NCBI GenBank assembly: GCA_025356795.1 | Contig: JANXRR010000400.1 | Span: 1-7,008, forward strand | Direction: 5' to 3' | Length of the DNA: 7,008 bases | Source: Bacteroidia bacterium | GTDB taxonomy: Bacteria > Bacteroidota > Bacteroidia > Cytophagales > Cyclobacteriaceae | Part shown: positions 1 to 6,285 of the stretch, piece after piece | How the letters are laid out: each line of letters starts with the position of its first letter | How positions within the stretch are numbered: the first letter of the stretch is position 1 | Program-made: the position numbers and the translations under genes | The notes under the pieces: model-generated | Database searches by the model: none | Told to the model about the DNA's origin: nothing | What the model saw: only the letters and a program-made list of their open reading frames with translations

Positions 1-1927
1 CTTCAACACCTTGCCTGTAGCTATCGGCAACATTGGTGCGGATGGCATTGCCAACATCGTTTAACTTGCCCGTAAGTACCAGCTGATTGGAATAATCCAT
101 TAAGTAATAATTGATGTTTAATTGGGAGGTAGATTTTTTTAACTTCCAACCTGCTTCAATATTATGCAACGATTCAGGTTTAGCGAGTTGACCAGAAGCA
201 TTTACAAAATCATCTCGTGAAGGTTCACGGTGGGCAACACTATAAGAAGCATAAAAGAAGTCATTAGTTGAGCGGATATAATTGAACCCAACTTTAGGGT
301 TAAAGAAATTATAATTACCACCTACATTGAAATCATCTACTTCTTTTCCATCGGCATGAAACGAAACCCCGCGGTATTGCAAATCCAAAAAGCCACTTAA
401 TCTATCAAGTAACTGATAGGAAGTTTTCCAGTAAATATTAAAATCAGTCTTTTTTCCTCTATTAAAATAATATTGATAAGGAGTGTTGATTCCGGTTGCT
501 GAAATCACTTCACCAAAATGATTGCCTATGTATTGATTCACGCCTCCTCCTATTTGAGTAGAGAGTGAAGCCTTTTCATACTTAACAGAATAGGTGAGCC
601 CATAGAAATCATTCTTTAGCCAAAGCCTTCTTACCAAATCACTGGAGCCAATTTTTTTTCCATTAACAATAGCAGTATCCAGCCCATATTTCAAATAAGA
701 AGCATTGTATTTAAATTCTTCATAATAGCCACGTCCATACGTATAATGAAGTGCAGCATTGGCGGAAAGATCAGAATTGAATTGATGAGAGAAATGCAAT
801 TGAACATGATCCTGCGCATAGTTGTCAACCTGGTTTTTGTATGTGTAGGCATTAAACGTTCTGCTGTTTGAATTTAATAAGTTGTTGGTTTGATCTGCGT
901 TCCAGCCTTCAGCAGCAGCCGTTTCCAACATGCCATTAATGTCATTGTTTAAGCGAGATTGAGGAATTCCATACCAGCTTTGATAGGTAATTTCCTTGCC
1001 ACCAAAAACAATTGCTTTCAGCATAGATTTCTTTCCATGGTAGCCTGCCGTGAAATAGTAGGACTTCAAGTCGGAAGTAGCACGATCAATAAATCCATCT
1101 GATTTAATCAGAGAAACTCTTCCATCCAGGGTAAATTTGTTGTTGATTAATCCGCTTCCGAATCCTAGCGTATGTCGGTGTGTATTAAACGATCCATAAC
1201 TATTGATGATATCTGCATACGCTTTATCGTTGCGCGTGTTTGTTTGTATGTTAATGGATCCACCAAAAGCTCCCGCTCCATTCGTGGAAGTGCCAACCCC
1301 TCGTTGTATCTGAATGCTTTGGGTAGAGCTTGCCACATCGGGCACATCCACCCAATAGGTTCCTTGCGATTCGCTGTCGTTGTAAGGTATGCCATTAATG
1401 GTAACGTTAATTCGCGTGGCATCGCTTCCGCGGATGCGCACGCCTGTGTAGCCAACACCTGCACCCGCATCGGATGTGGTTACCACAGAAGGTGTCCAAT
1501 TCAATAAGAGGGGTAAGTCTTGACCAAAATTTTGCTTTTGAATGGCCGACTTATCCAATGTGGTAAAGGTAGTTGGGCTTTTCTCCGATGCTCGTGTAGC
1601 TGTTACTACTACCTCATCAGTCAACTGAGCTGTTTCTTGCAACAAAACATTCACGGAAGTGGACGAAGTTAAGTTGATCTCCGCTTTTTTTTCTGCATAC
1701 CCAATAAATGTAACGCGAAGAACAACTGAGCCAGACGAAAGATCAGTTAGTTTGAAAGATCCATCGGCCTCGCTTGTTGTAACTTTCTGCGCACCCTCTA
1801 ACTGAATGGACGCGCCCACCAATGCCTCGTTTGTCTTTGCATCGCGCACCCTGCCGGATAACGTAAACTGAGCATTTGCGCTCAATGACATAGTGACCAG
1901 TGTCACCATCATAATTGATTTGAACAT
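1..1927 (-). CDS. TonB-dependent outer-membrane receptor, probable thiamin(e) transporter (3' part missing)
   Basis: Outer-membrane beta-barrel receptor driven by TonB/ExbBD. Reading from the ATG at 1927, 642 codons run without a stop to the left edge, so the C-terminal barrel strands and the stop lie outside the window. Residues 1-19 form a signal peptide (ending SANA, then QF). Residues 21-98 are a carboxypeptidase-regulatory-like beta-sandwich (SGRVRDAKTNEALVGAS; FIGY). A TonB-box-like DEVVVTATR sits at 104-112. The plug domain follows, with VRIRGSDATRINVTINGIPYND-type motifs at 163-184 and QRGVGTSTNGAGAFGGSINI at 208-227. The rest is barrel with alternating aromatic strands, including a YRQGVE motif at the edge. 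The TPP riboswitch in its leader makes thiamin, its phosphates or a pyrimidine/thiazole precursor the likely cargo. That substrate is inferred from regulation, not from binding residues. High TPP should lower expression. Confidence 0.93.
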   Translation of the reverse strand, partial: MFKSIMMVTLVTMSLSANAQFTLSGRVRDAKTNEALVGASIQLEGAQKVTTSEADGSFKLTDLSSGSVVLRVTFIGYAEKKAEINLTSSTSVNVLLQETAQLTDEVVVTATRASEKSPTTFTTLDKSAIQKQNFGQDLPLLLNWTPSVVTTSDAGAGVGYTGVRIRGSDATRINVTINGIPYNDSESQGTYWVDVPDVASSTQSIQIQRGVGTSTNGAGAFGGSINIQTNTRNDKAYADIINSYGSFNTHRHTLGFGSGLINNKFTLDGRVSLIKSDGFIDRATSDLKSYYFTAGYHGKKSMLKAIVFGGKEITYQSWYGIPQSRLNNDINGMLETAAAEGWNADQTNNLLNSNSRTFNAYTYKNQVDNYAQDHVQLHFSHQFNSDLSANAALHYTYGRGYYEEFKYNASYLKYGLDTAIVNGKKIGSSDLVRRLWLKNDFYGLTYSVKYEKASLSTQIGGGVNQYIGNHFGEVISATGINTPYQYYFNRGKKTDFNIYWKTSYQLLDRLSGFLDLQYRGVSFHADGKEVDDFNVGGNYNFFNPKVGFNYIRSTNDFFYASYSVAHREPSRDDFVNASGQLAKPESLHNIEAGWKLKKSTSQLNINYYLMDYSNQLVLTGKLNDVGNAIRTNVADSYRQGVE

Positions 1928-1950
1928 GTTATAAAATAATTTAAACCCGC

Positions 1951-1972
1951 AGGCACATCGGGGAATGTACCT
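1951..1972 (-). promoter_or_regulatory. Hairpin between TPP aptamer and receptor start (candidate expression platform)
   Basis: On the minus strand AGGTACAT (1972-1965) pairs with ATGTGCCT (1958-1951): eight pairs including one G-U, with loop TCCCCG. It lies 24 bases before the start codon and about 18 bases after the aptamer. The tract that follows is AT-rich but not a clean run of T, so a strong intrinsic terminator is not evident. Control of translation or a weak attenuator are both possible. The loop CCCC is complementary to the GGGG of the aptamer (2060-2057). The TGCCT of the 3' arm is complementary to AGGCA at the aptamer's 3' end (1994-1990). An exclusive-fold switch is therefore conceivable, but this is inference. 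Confidence 0.45.
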
Positions 1973-1989
1973 TACTTACAAGTTTAATC

Positions 1990-2068
1990 TGCCTCCCTTC
2001 GTCCGCATTACCGGCATCAGGTTCTATGGGTATAATCTCAGCCCGTGTATTTGGCACCCCTGCCCTAA
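1990..2068 (-). ncRNA. TPP riboswitch (THI element)
   Basis: The minus strand carries the conserved thi-box landmarks in order: GGGGTGCC (2060-2053), GGGCTGAGA (2044-2036), TATACCC (2034-2028), GAACCTGAT (2024-2016), a GGTAATGCGG-type P5 loop (2014-2005) and GAAGGGA (2000-1994). GGGGT/ATACCC forms P2, GCC/GGC forms P3, CCT/AGG forms P4 and CCG/CGG forms P5. The element lies between a TAnnTTTG promoter box and the TonB receptor start, the expected place for cis control. TPP-sensing riboswitches upstream of TonB receptors are known in Bacteroidota. The closing P1 stem is not obvious in the flanking bases. Confidence 0.95.
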
Positions 2069-2085
2069 ATTTCTTCAGAACACTG

Positions 2086-2093
2086 CAAAGGTA
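2086..2093 (-). promoter_or_regulatory. Bacteroidota-type -7 box TACCTTTG for the riboswitch-receptor transcript
   Basis: TACCTTTG on the minus strand is an exact match to the Bacteroidota -7 consensus TAnnTTTG. It would start transcription near 2080, about a dozen bases before the riboswitch core, which is the right spacing. No good TTTG -33 element is seen at the usual distance. Confidence 0.55.
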
Positions 2094-2172
2094 ATAGAGA
2101 AAATGGATTTAATAGCAGTTTCAACATACAGATGCTCGAAGCTTGGGAAAACCAACGGAGGTAATTAAGATT

Positions 2173-2201
2173 TTTGATTTGAGATTTTTAAGATATATTT
2201 C
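2173..2201 (+). promoter_or_regulatory. Weak candidate promoter for the biotin carrier gene
   Basis: TTTG (2173-2176) lies 17 bases before TATATTTC (2194-2201), one base off TAnnTTTG. It faces the biotin carrier gene and leaves a leader of about 50 bases. The surrounding AT-rich sequence makes a chance match possible. Nothing else is recognised between the receptor promoter at 2093 and the ATG at 2258. Confidence 0.3.
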
Positions 2202-2257
2202 TACTTATGTTTCTCGTCTTGATATTCAACACTCACATCTCGCTACTAATTTAGACC

Positions 2258-2752
2258 ATGCAAAAAGCAACTATCAACGGAAAAAATTTTGAAATAACTT
2301 CAACTGATCAAGGCTTTGTTGTGAATGGTAATTCTGTTCAGTGGGATCTGGTGAAAATTTCGGAAGACTACTTTCATATTCTTCATAACAACAAAAGCTA
2401 TCGTGCTGAAGTTGTTAAACAAGATGCATCAACAAAGAGTGTTGTAATAAAAATAAATGGTCACACGTACACTGCTGCGTTGAAAGACCAGTTTGATCTG
2501 CTTCTTGAAAAGATGGGTATGAGTGCTGCCGCAAGCACCAAGATAAACAACATAAAAGCACCTATGCCAGGACTTATCATCGACTTGAAAGTGAAGGCCG
2601 GAGATGTGGTAAAACCTGGAGATCAGCTACTGATATTAGAAGCTATGAAAATGGAAAATATTTTAAAATCCCCAGGCGAGGGAACTGTTAAAAATGTAAA
2701 GGTGAAAAAGGGAGACAGCGTAGAGAAAGGGCAAGTGCTGGTTGAATTTTAA
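2258..2752 (+). CDS. Biotin carboxyl carrier protein (biotin/lipoyl-binding subunit of an acyl-CoA or pyruvate-type carboxylase)
   Basis: Carries covalently bound biotin between the biotin carboxylase and carboxyltransferase active sites of a cytoplasmic carboxylase. The C-terminal biotinyl domain spans about residues 97-164. It has APMPG at 101-105, the biotinylation motif EAMKMEN at 128-134 with acceptor Lys131, and the second half-repeat GTVKNVKVKKGDSVEKGQ, ending VEF as usual. Residues 1-90 form a beta-rich N-terminal region (VNGN, YRAEVV, INGHTYTA) as in Bacteroidota carboxylase carrier subunits. A length of 164 aa fits that group. No carboxylase or carboxyltransferase gene is adjacent in the window: upstream is the divergent receptor and downstream a convergent nuclease-like gene. 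The enzyme it serves (acetyl-CoA, propionyl-CoA, methylcrotonyl-CoA or oxaloacetate type) cannot be decided here. The start is the only ATG giving the whole N-terminal domain. Confidence 0.92.
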   Translation: MQKATINGKNFEITSTDQGFVVNGNSVQWDLVKISEDYFHILHNNKSYRAEVVKQDASTKSVVIKINGHTYTAALKDQFDLLLEKMGMSAAASTKINNIKAPMPGLIIDLKVKAGDVVKPGDQLLILEAMKMENILKSPGEGTVKNVKVKKGDSVEKGQVLVEF

Positions 2753-2760
2753 AAAATTCA
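2743..2760. repeat. AT-rich inverted repeat over the biotin carrier stop codon
   Basis: TGAATTTT and AAAATTCA form a perfect 8-bp inverted repeat separated by AA, spanning the end of the biotin carrier gene. It sits in the short gap between two convergent genes and could help stop transcription, but the stem is almost all A-T and no separate T-run follows. Function is uncertain. Confidence 0.35.
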
Positions 2761-2783
2761 TGTTCGAAATTATTGTGCTGGCA

Positions 2784-3365
2784 CTAGGCAACAAAACTAA
2801 CCTCATCATAAATTTCACTGAGCGAGATGGTAAGCGAAAGGTTTTCAATCGTTAAGCTATCGTTGATGTTCATTGTTTCGGATAGCACCCACGAGTTATC
2901 CTTAAAATTACGAACGTATTTCTGAATTCTATATTCATAGGAGGAAATTGCCCAGAATTCTTTTAACGTTGGGATGGATCGGTACAACATAAATTTTTTA
3001 CCCAGATCATAATCGGCAGTGGAAGGCGATAGTACTTCGATAATAAAAACAGGGTTTAGCAAGGTATCAAATTGCGTGTCGAGAAATTCTTCTTTACCAC
3101 AGGTAACCACAATATCAGGATAGGTATAAAGCGTGGTCAAGGGTACGTGCAACCGCATATCGTTGGAATAAGGGCGACAGCCTTTTCCTTTTAATTTGGT
3201 AGCAATGAAATTAGTAAAGTTTACAACGATAACATTGTGAGCTCTTGAAGCCCCGGCCTTAGCAAAAACTTCGCCTTTGTAAAATTCACTTTTATAGGAT
3301 GCTCTGCGCTCCTCTTCTAAGTATTTGCTTTCTGTTATTAATTCTCTCTTTTCGGCAGCTGACAT
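2784..3365 (-). CDS. Uma2 family (DUF820) PD-(D/E)xK nuclease-like protein
   Basis: A protein of 193 aa resembling the Uma2/DUF820 family, which has a restriction-endonuclease-like fold. Visible family features in order: a YLEEERRASYKSEFYKGEVF stretch at 15-34, an AGAS..H segment at 37-43, C63 before SNDMRLHV, TYPDIVVTC at 81-89 with putative metal ligand Asp84, IIEVLSPST at 108-116 with Glu110, D118/D120 and Lys123/124, and a Y..IPTLKEFWAI segment at 128-140. These give the D-E-x-K pattern expected of an active core. The family is very common in cyanobacteria and occurs in Bacteroidota, often as scattered paralogues. Its cellular role is poorly established and may relate to mobile DNA. It stands alone, convergent with the biotin carrier gene and divergent from pyrH, with its own promoter box. 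Stop is TAG. Confidence 0.88.
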   Translation of the reverse strand: MSAAEKRELITESKYLEEERRASYKSEFYKGEVFAKAGASRAHNVIVVNFTNFIATKLKGKGCRPYSNDMRLHVPLTTLYTYPDIVVTCGKEEFLDTQFDTLLNPVFIIEVLSPSTADYDLGKKFMLYRSIPTLKEFWAISSYEYRIQKYVRNFKDNSWVLSETMNINDSLTIENLSLTISLSEIYDEVSFVA

Positions 3366-3386
3366 TTTTTAAAGAGGTTTCATTAA

Positions 3387-3394
3387 CAAATATA
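3387..3394 (-). promoter_or_regulatory. -7 box TATATTTG for the Uma2-family gene
   Basis: TATATTTG on the minus strand matches TAnnTTTG exactly, 21 bases before the ATG at 3365. It predicts a transcript start near 3380 and a leader of about 15 bases. A -33 TTTG at the usual spacing is not clear. Confidence 0.5.
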
Positions 3395-3509
3395 CACTTT
3401 TTGGCTTTTTGTGAATTGTAGCCAGTCCAACGATTAAATCTTACCATCATCCTTCAAATCCTAAAATCATGGTCTATATTTACGGGATTTTAATCGCCAC
3501 AAAACTACC

Positions 3510-4214
3510 ATGAAGTACAAACGAATACTACTAAAACTAAGTGGTGAAGCCCTGATGGGCAACAAACAAAGCAACATTGACCCTGCAGTGTTGGAACAAT
3601 ATTGTGCCGAAATAGCAACCTTGGTTGAAAAGAAAGTACAGTTAGCTATTGTAATTGGTGGCGGCAATATTTTCCGTGGGGGCCAGGCCGAAGCTTTAGG
3701 TATTGACCGGGTGCAAGGCGATTATATGGGTATGCTGGCCACGGTTATCAATGCAATGGCATTGCAAAGTGCCCTTGAAAAACACGGCCTCTACACCCGC
3801 TTAATGGCAGGTATTAAAATGGAGCAAGTATGCGAACCATTTATAAGAAGAAGAGCCATCAGGCATTTAGAAAAAGGAAGGATTGTGATTTTTGGTGCCG
3901 GTATTGGCAATCCTTATTTTACCACCGATTCTACCGCCAGCTTAAGGGCCATCGAAGTGCAAGCGGAAGTAGTATTAAAAGGTACTCGCGTGGATGGCGT
4001 TTACACCAAAGACCCCGAGAAATTTCCAGATGCTGTGAAATACAAAACGCTCTCATTTCAAGAGGCTTATGAAAAGAACCTTAACATTATGGACATGACG
4101 GCATTTACATTATGTCAGGAAAACAACTTGCCTATCATTGTTTTTGATATGAACACCAAAGGCAACTTATTGAAAATAGCAAGAGGCGAAGAGGCGGGAA
4201 CGCTAATTAGCTAG
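3510..4214 (+). CDS. pyrH: UMP kinase
   Basis: Phosphorylates UMP to UDP with ATP in cytoplasmic pyrimidine nucleotide synthesis; bacterial PyrH is a hexamer of the amino-acid-kinase fold. The motifs are complete: KLSGEAL at 9-15 (phosphate-binding Lys9, Ser11, Gly12), GGGNIFRG at 50-57, [12 protein letters not shown] at 70-81 for UMP binding, [19 protein letters not shown] at 123-141, [13 protein letters not shown] at 157-169 for nucleotide binding, MDMTAF at 194-199 and a closing GTLIS. A length of 234 aa is normal and no key residue is missing. The start is fixed by the typical [15 protein letters not shown] opening. A TATATTTA sequence at 3475-3482, one base off TAnnTTTG, could be its -7 box. 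frr, the usual next gene, is present but separated by an antiparallel gene. rpsB and tsf, frequent upstream neighbours in other bacteria, are absent here. Confidence 0.98.
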   Translation: MKYKRILLKLSGEALMGNKQSNIDPAVLEQYCAEIATLVEKKVQLAIVIGGGNIFRGGQAEALGIDRVQGDYMGMLATVINAMALQSALEKHGLYTRLMAGIKMEQVCEPFIRRRAIRHLEKGRIVIFGAGIGNPYFTTDSTASLRAIEVQAEVVLKGTRVDGVYTKDPEKFPDAVKYKTLSFQEAYEKNLNIMDMTAFTLCQENNLPIIVFDMNTKGNLLKIARGEEAGTLIS

Positions 4215-4224
4215 GCTATGTAAG

Positions 4225-4641
4225 TTACTCCCCAAAGCCAACTGGTTTTATTTTCTCGATTACATCCATAGCTGCGTCTAAACCAGCATTAATTATACTT
4301 TCTCTTTTTTCGCCTTCGAAATAACCAACTAAGTGGAGGATTTCGTAAGCGGAGTTGAAGTTTTGAAGTACTTTGTTATCAAGGCTGGCTAGGCTTTTTC
4401 TATAATCTTCTATACTTTTTAGAGACCATTTTTTCTTTTCCAACGGTTTGCCTTTCATTTCCAAATAGGCATCTGTTGCCAATAGCAACCCGCTGTAGGC
4501 AGTGCCACAGGCCATCTTCACATACTTAGCATCTTGATAATACTTATCTTTTTTACCTGCCTTGGTGCGCAAAATTTCGGTAACGTTTTCCATATACCGA
4601 ATGGCCTCACGATACCGCGTTTCTTTTTCTTTGGTGCTCAT
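4225..4641 (-). CDS. Small helical protein, resembles DUF5618 family
   Basis: A 138-aa soluble, charge-rich, apparently all-helical protein with no signal peptide or membrane segment. From memory it resembles the Bacteroidota DUF5618 family: REAIRYMENVTEILRTKAGK at 11-30, KYYQDAKYVKMACGTAYSGLL at 33-53, a basic stretch around 65-80, then NKVLQNFNSAYEILHLVGYFEG at 89-110 and a C-terminal helix. The molecular function is unknown to me. The fold may resemble HEPN-type helical bundles, but I see no R-x(4-6)-H nuclease motif, so no catalytic role is proposed. It lies antiparallel between pyrH and frr, ending 10 bases after the pyrH stop. A good promoter sits almost on its start codon, so the mRNA may have almost no leader. 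If the true start is instead Met17, part of the first helix would be lost. Confidence 0.75.
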   Translation of the reverse strand: MSTKEKETRYREAIRYMENVTEILRTKAGKKDKYYQDAKYVKMACGTAYSGLLLATDAYLEMKGKPLEKKKWSLKSIEDYRKSLASLDNKVLQNFNSAYEILHLVGYFEGEKRESIINAGLDAAMDVIEKIKPVGFGE

Positions 4642-4645
4642 TAGT

Positions 4646-4676
4646 CAAAGCTAAAACACTGCATTAAACTCTCCAA
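4646..4676 (-). promoter_or_regulatory. Bacteroidota promoter TTG-N20-TAGCTTTG for the DUF5618-like gene
   Basis: TTG (4676-4674) and TAGCTTTG (4653-4646) are separated by 20 bases on the minus strand. This matches both the -33 and -7 elements of Bacteroidota housekeeping promoters. The -7 box ends only four bases before the ATG at 4641, so the predicted transcript would begin at or within a few bases of the start codon. Confidence 0.5.
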
Positions 4677-4781
4677 GGGTGCCGAAATTAGTCTGCCGAA
4701 GTTTTCGCACTGGCAAGCTTTTGAAAATACCAAAGAAAAATTCGTACTTCGTGCTTCGAAAAATTTGAAATATTTATTGTT

Positions 4782-5336
4782 ATGGAAGAGATAGAGATGT
4801 ACTTGGAAGATACCAAAGAGCAAATGAACAAGTCGCTCAATCATGTGAGCCATGAACTCACTAAGATACGCGCTGGCAAAGCCAATCCTTCTATGTTGGA
4901 CGGAATCATGGTTTCTTACTATGGTGCTTTAACACCGCTTAGTCAAGTATCGTCAATGAATACACCCGATGCCAGAACAATTTTTATTAAACCTTGGGAG
5001 AAGAGTTTGATTCAAGAAATTGAAAGGTCTATCTTAAATGCAAACCTTGGCCTCAACCCTCAGAATGATGGGCAACAAGTGATCATTAACATACCAATGC
5101 TAACGGAGGAGCGGAGAAGACAATTGGTGAAGCAAGTGGGTGGTGAATGTGAGCAAGGAAAAGTAAGCATACGTGCCATTCGTAAAGACAGCAACGAATC
5201 TATCAAAAAAATAAAAGGCGCTCCCGAAGATGATGTGAAAAATGCAGAAGCCGAAGTGCAAAAATTAACGGATGAGTTTATTGCTAAGATTGATTCATTG
5301 ATGAAGCGCAAAGAAGTGGAAATTATGACTGTGTAA
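4782..5336 (+). CDS. frr: Ribosome recycling factor
   Basis: Splits post-termination ribosomes together with EF-G in the cytoplasm. At 184 aa it has the normal length and two-domain layout. Domain I helices span 1-29 and about 107-184, and the inserted beta domain II about 31-105. Family motifs are LTKIRAGKANPSMLDGI at 26-42, YYGALTPLSQVSSMNTPDART at 46-66, KPWEKSLI at 70-77, NPQNDG at 92-97, LTEERRRQLVKQ at 107-118 and IRAIRKDSNESIKKIK at 130-145. The loop after that last motif (GAPEDD) is slightly short. The ending KKEVEIMTV-like tail is typical of Bacteroidota RRF. The ATG at 4782 is preferred over that at 4797 because MEEIEMYLED matches the N-terminus of Bacteroidota homologues. No clear promoter box was found in the 140-base gap shared with the antiparallel gene upstream. 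Confidence 0.98.
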   Translation: MEEIEMYLEDTKEQMNKSLNHVSHELTKIRAGKANPSMLDGIMVSYYGALTPLSQVSSMNTPDARTIFIKPWEKSLIQEIERSILNANLGLNPQNDGQQVIINIPMLTEERRRQLVKQVGGECEQGKVSIRAIRKDSNESIKKIKGAPEDDVKNAEAEVQKLTDEFIAKIDSLMKRKEVEIMTV

Positions 5337-5393
5337 TTTGTTGATGGTTTTTGGTTAATAGTTGTCGAAGCTGCACCCATGTCCATTATCTAA

Positions 5394-5415
5394 TAACAAT
5401 TAACTACTAACAATT
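5394..5415 (+). repeat. Direct repeat TAACAATT x2 before the lgt-like gene
   Basis: TAACAATT occurs at 5394-5401 and 5408-5415, a 14-base period, within an AT-rich 81-base gap between frr and the lgt-like gene. It ends two bases before the start codon. It may be a simple AT-rich intergenic repeat, and no function is evident. Confidence 0.3.
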
Positions 5416-5417
5416 CT

Positions 5418-6197
5418 ATGCATCCTGTTCTCTTCAACATTGGCCCTATTACCATTTACAGTTATGGTTTTCTGATAGCTATTGGAGCTCTGCTCGGGTT
5501 TGCTTATTTATATTATCAATCAAAGAAATTGTATCAACTCACGTTTGATCAATGCAATACGCTCTTCATTATTTTGGTGATTGCCGGTGTGGCAGGAGGG
5601 AAGCTCTTTATGATTTTCGAAGACCCTTCGTACTATTTATCCAATCCTGGCAAACTGCTTTCGGGCAGTGGTTTTGTATTTTATGGATCGTTGATTTTCG
5701 CGATCCCTTCCATGTTATGGTTCTTCAAAAAAAATAACTTGCCCACATGGGGTATGTTAGATATTATGGGGCCCACGGCTTGTATTGCTCATGGTTTGGG
5801 GCGCATTGGCTGTTTCCTTGCGGGATGTTGCTATGGAAAACCAACGGATAGCATTTTTGGAGTAACGTATGTTGATTCTACTTGCCAAGCTGAGCCGTTG
5901 AACACGCCATTACATCCTACACAACTTTATGAAGCCGCATTTATTTTTTCAATTTTCATATTTCTCGCCATCCTAAAAAGAAAAAAGCAGTTTGATGGTC
6001 AGTTGTTTTTAATTTACCTTATTTTCTATGCTATTGGCCGTGGCGTGCTAGAGCTTTATAGAGCCGATTTAGAAAGAGGCTTTTTGGTAAAGGATATCAT
6101 TTCTAATTCTCAATTCATTTCGTTGCTCATTATAAGCGGAGCCTTTTATTTTTATGTTAAGTTGAAAAGAAGACTATTCATAAAACCCTATAGTTGA
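5418..6197 (+). CDS. lgt: Lgt-family prolipoprotein diacylglyceryl transferase (or paralogue)
   Basis: Polytopic inner-membrane protein of 259 aa with about seven hydrophobic segments. Lgt moves diacylglycerol from phosphatidylglycerol to the lipobox cysteine of prolipoproteins. Visible features: P10-x-I-x-x-Y-S-Y16-G near the N-terminus (equivalent to E. coli Tyr26), H125-GLGRIGCFLAGCCYG at 125-140, HPTQLYE at 166-172, and GRGVLELYRAD at 207-217, whose Arg208 and Glu212 match E. coli Arg239 and Glu243. Aligning GR-x-G motifs, Arg129 matches Arg143 and Gly140 matches Gly154, but Cys132 replaces Asn146 and Cys137 replaces Glu151. This GCF..GCCYG variant is seen in a branch of the family, so the protein may be a true Lgt or a paralogue with another role. 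It follows frr by 81 bases on the same strand and could be co-transcribed with it. Confidence 0.85.
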   Translation: MHPVLFNIGPITIYSYGFLIAIGALLGFAYLYYQSKKLYQLTFDQCNTLFIILVIAGVAGGKLFMIFEDPSYYLSNPGKLLSGSGFVFYGSLIFAIPSMLWFFKKNNLPTWGMLDIMGPTACIAHGLGRIGCFLAGCCYGKPTDSIFGVTYVDSTCQAEPLNTPLHPTQLYEAAFIFSIFIFLAILKRKKQFDGQLFLIYLIFYAIGRGVLELYRADLERGFLVKDIISNSQFISLLIISGAFYFYVKLKRRLFIKPYS

Positions 6198-6285
6198 GCA
6201 CTCTTCACCCAACCCGTTGGTAAAAGGCTCGTGTTTTATTTTTCGTGAGTATCGGGTAACTTGTACCCTTGATAACGTTAATCAG

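Noticed and set aside
1165..1470. Open frame of 101 aa on the minus strand
   Set aside because: Overlaps the TonB receptor in another frame. The receptor frame carries recognisable plug motifs here, while this one does not.
1172..1507. Open frame of 111 aa on the plus strand
   Set aside because: It lies wholly inside the TonB receptor plug region in an antisense frame, and the translation has no family-like pattern.
1965..2168. Open frame of 67 aa on the plus strand
   Set aside because: It is antisense to the TPP riboswitch and receptor promoter, whose conserved bases explain the sequence.
3467..4072. Open frames at 3467-3667 (minus) and 3830-4072 (plus)
   Set aside because: Both are shadows of pyrH, whose full set of motifs is in the main frame.
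4202..4211. 10-bp palindrome GCTAATTAGC over the pyrH stop
   Set aside because: Too short and AT-rich, with no T-run after it, so there is no support for a terminator or operator.
2784..4641. Uma2-family protein plus DUF5618-like protein as parts of a defence or toxin-antitoxin system
   Set aside because: They are separated by pyrH, have separate promoters, and show no HEPN catalytic motif or other defence component.
5060..5386. Open frame of 108 aa on the minus strand
   Set aside because: Antisense shadow of frr; low-complexity Ser/Thr-rich translation with no recognisable domain.
6217..6285. Upstream start extending the CarboxypepD_reg protein by 23 residues
   Set aside because: The extra residues would precede a normal signal peptide that begins at 6286, so the later ATG fits better.
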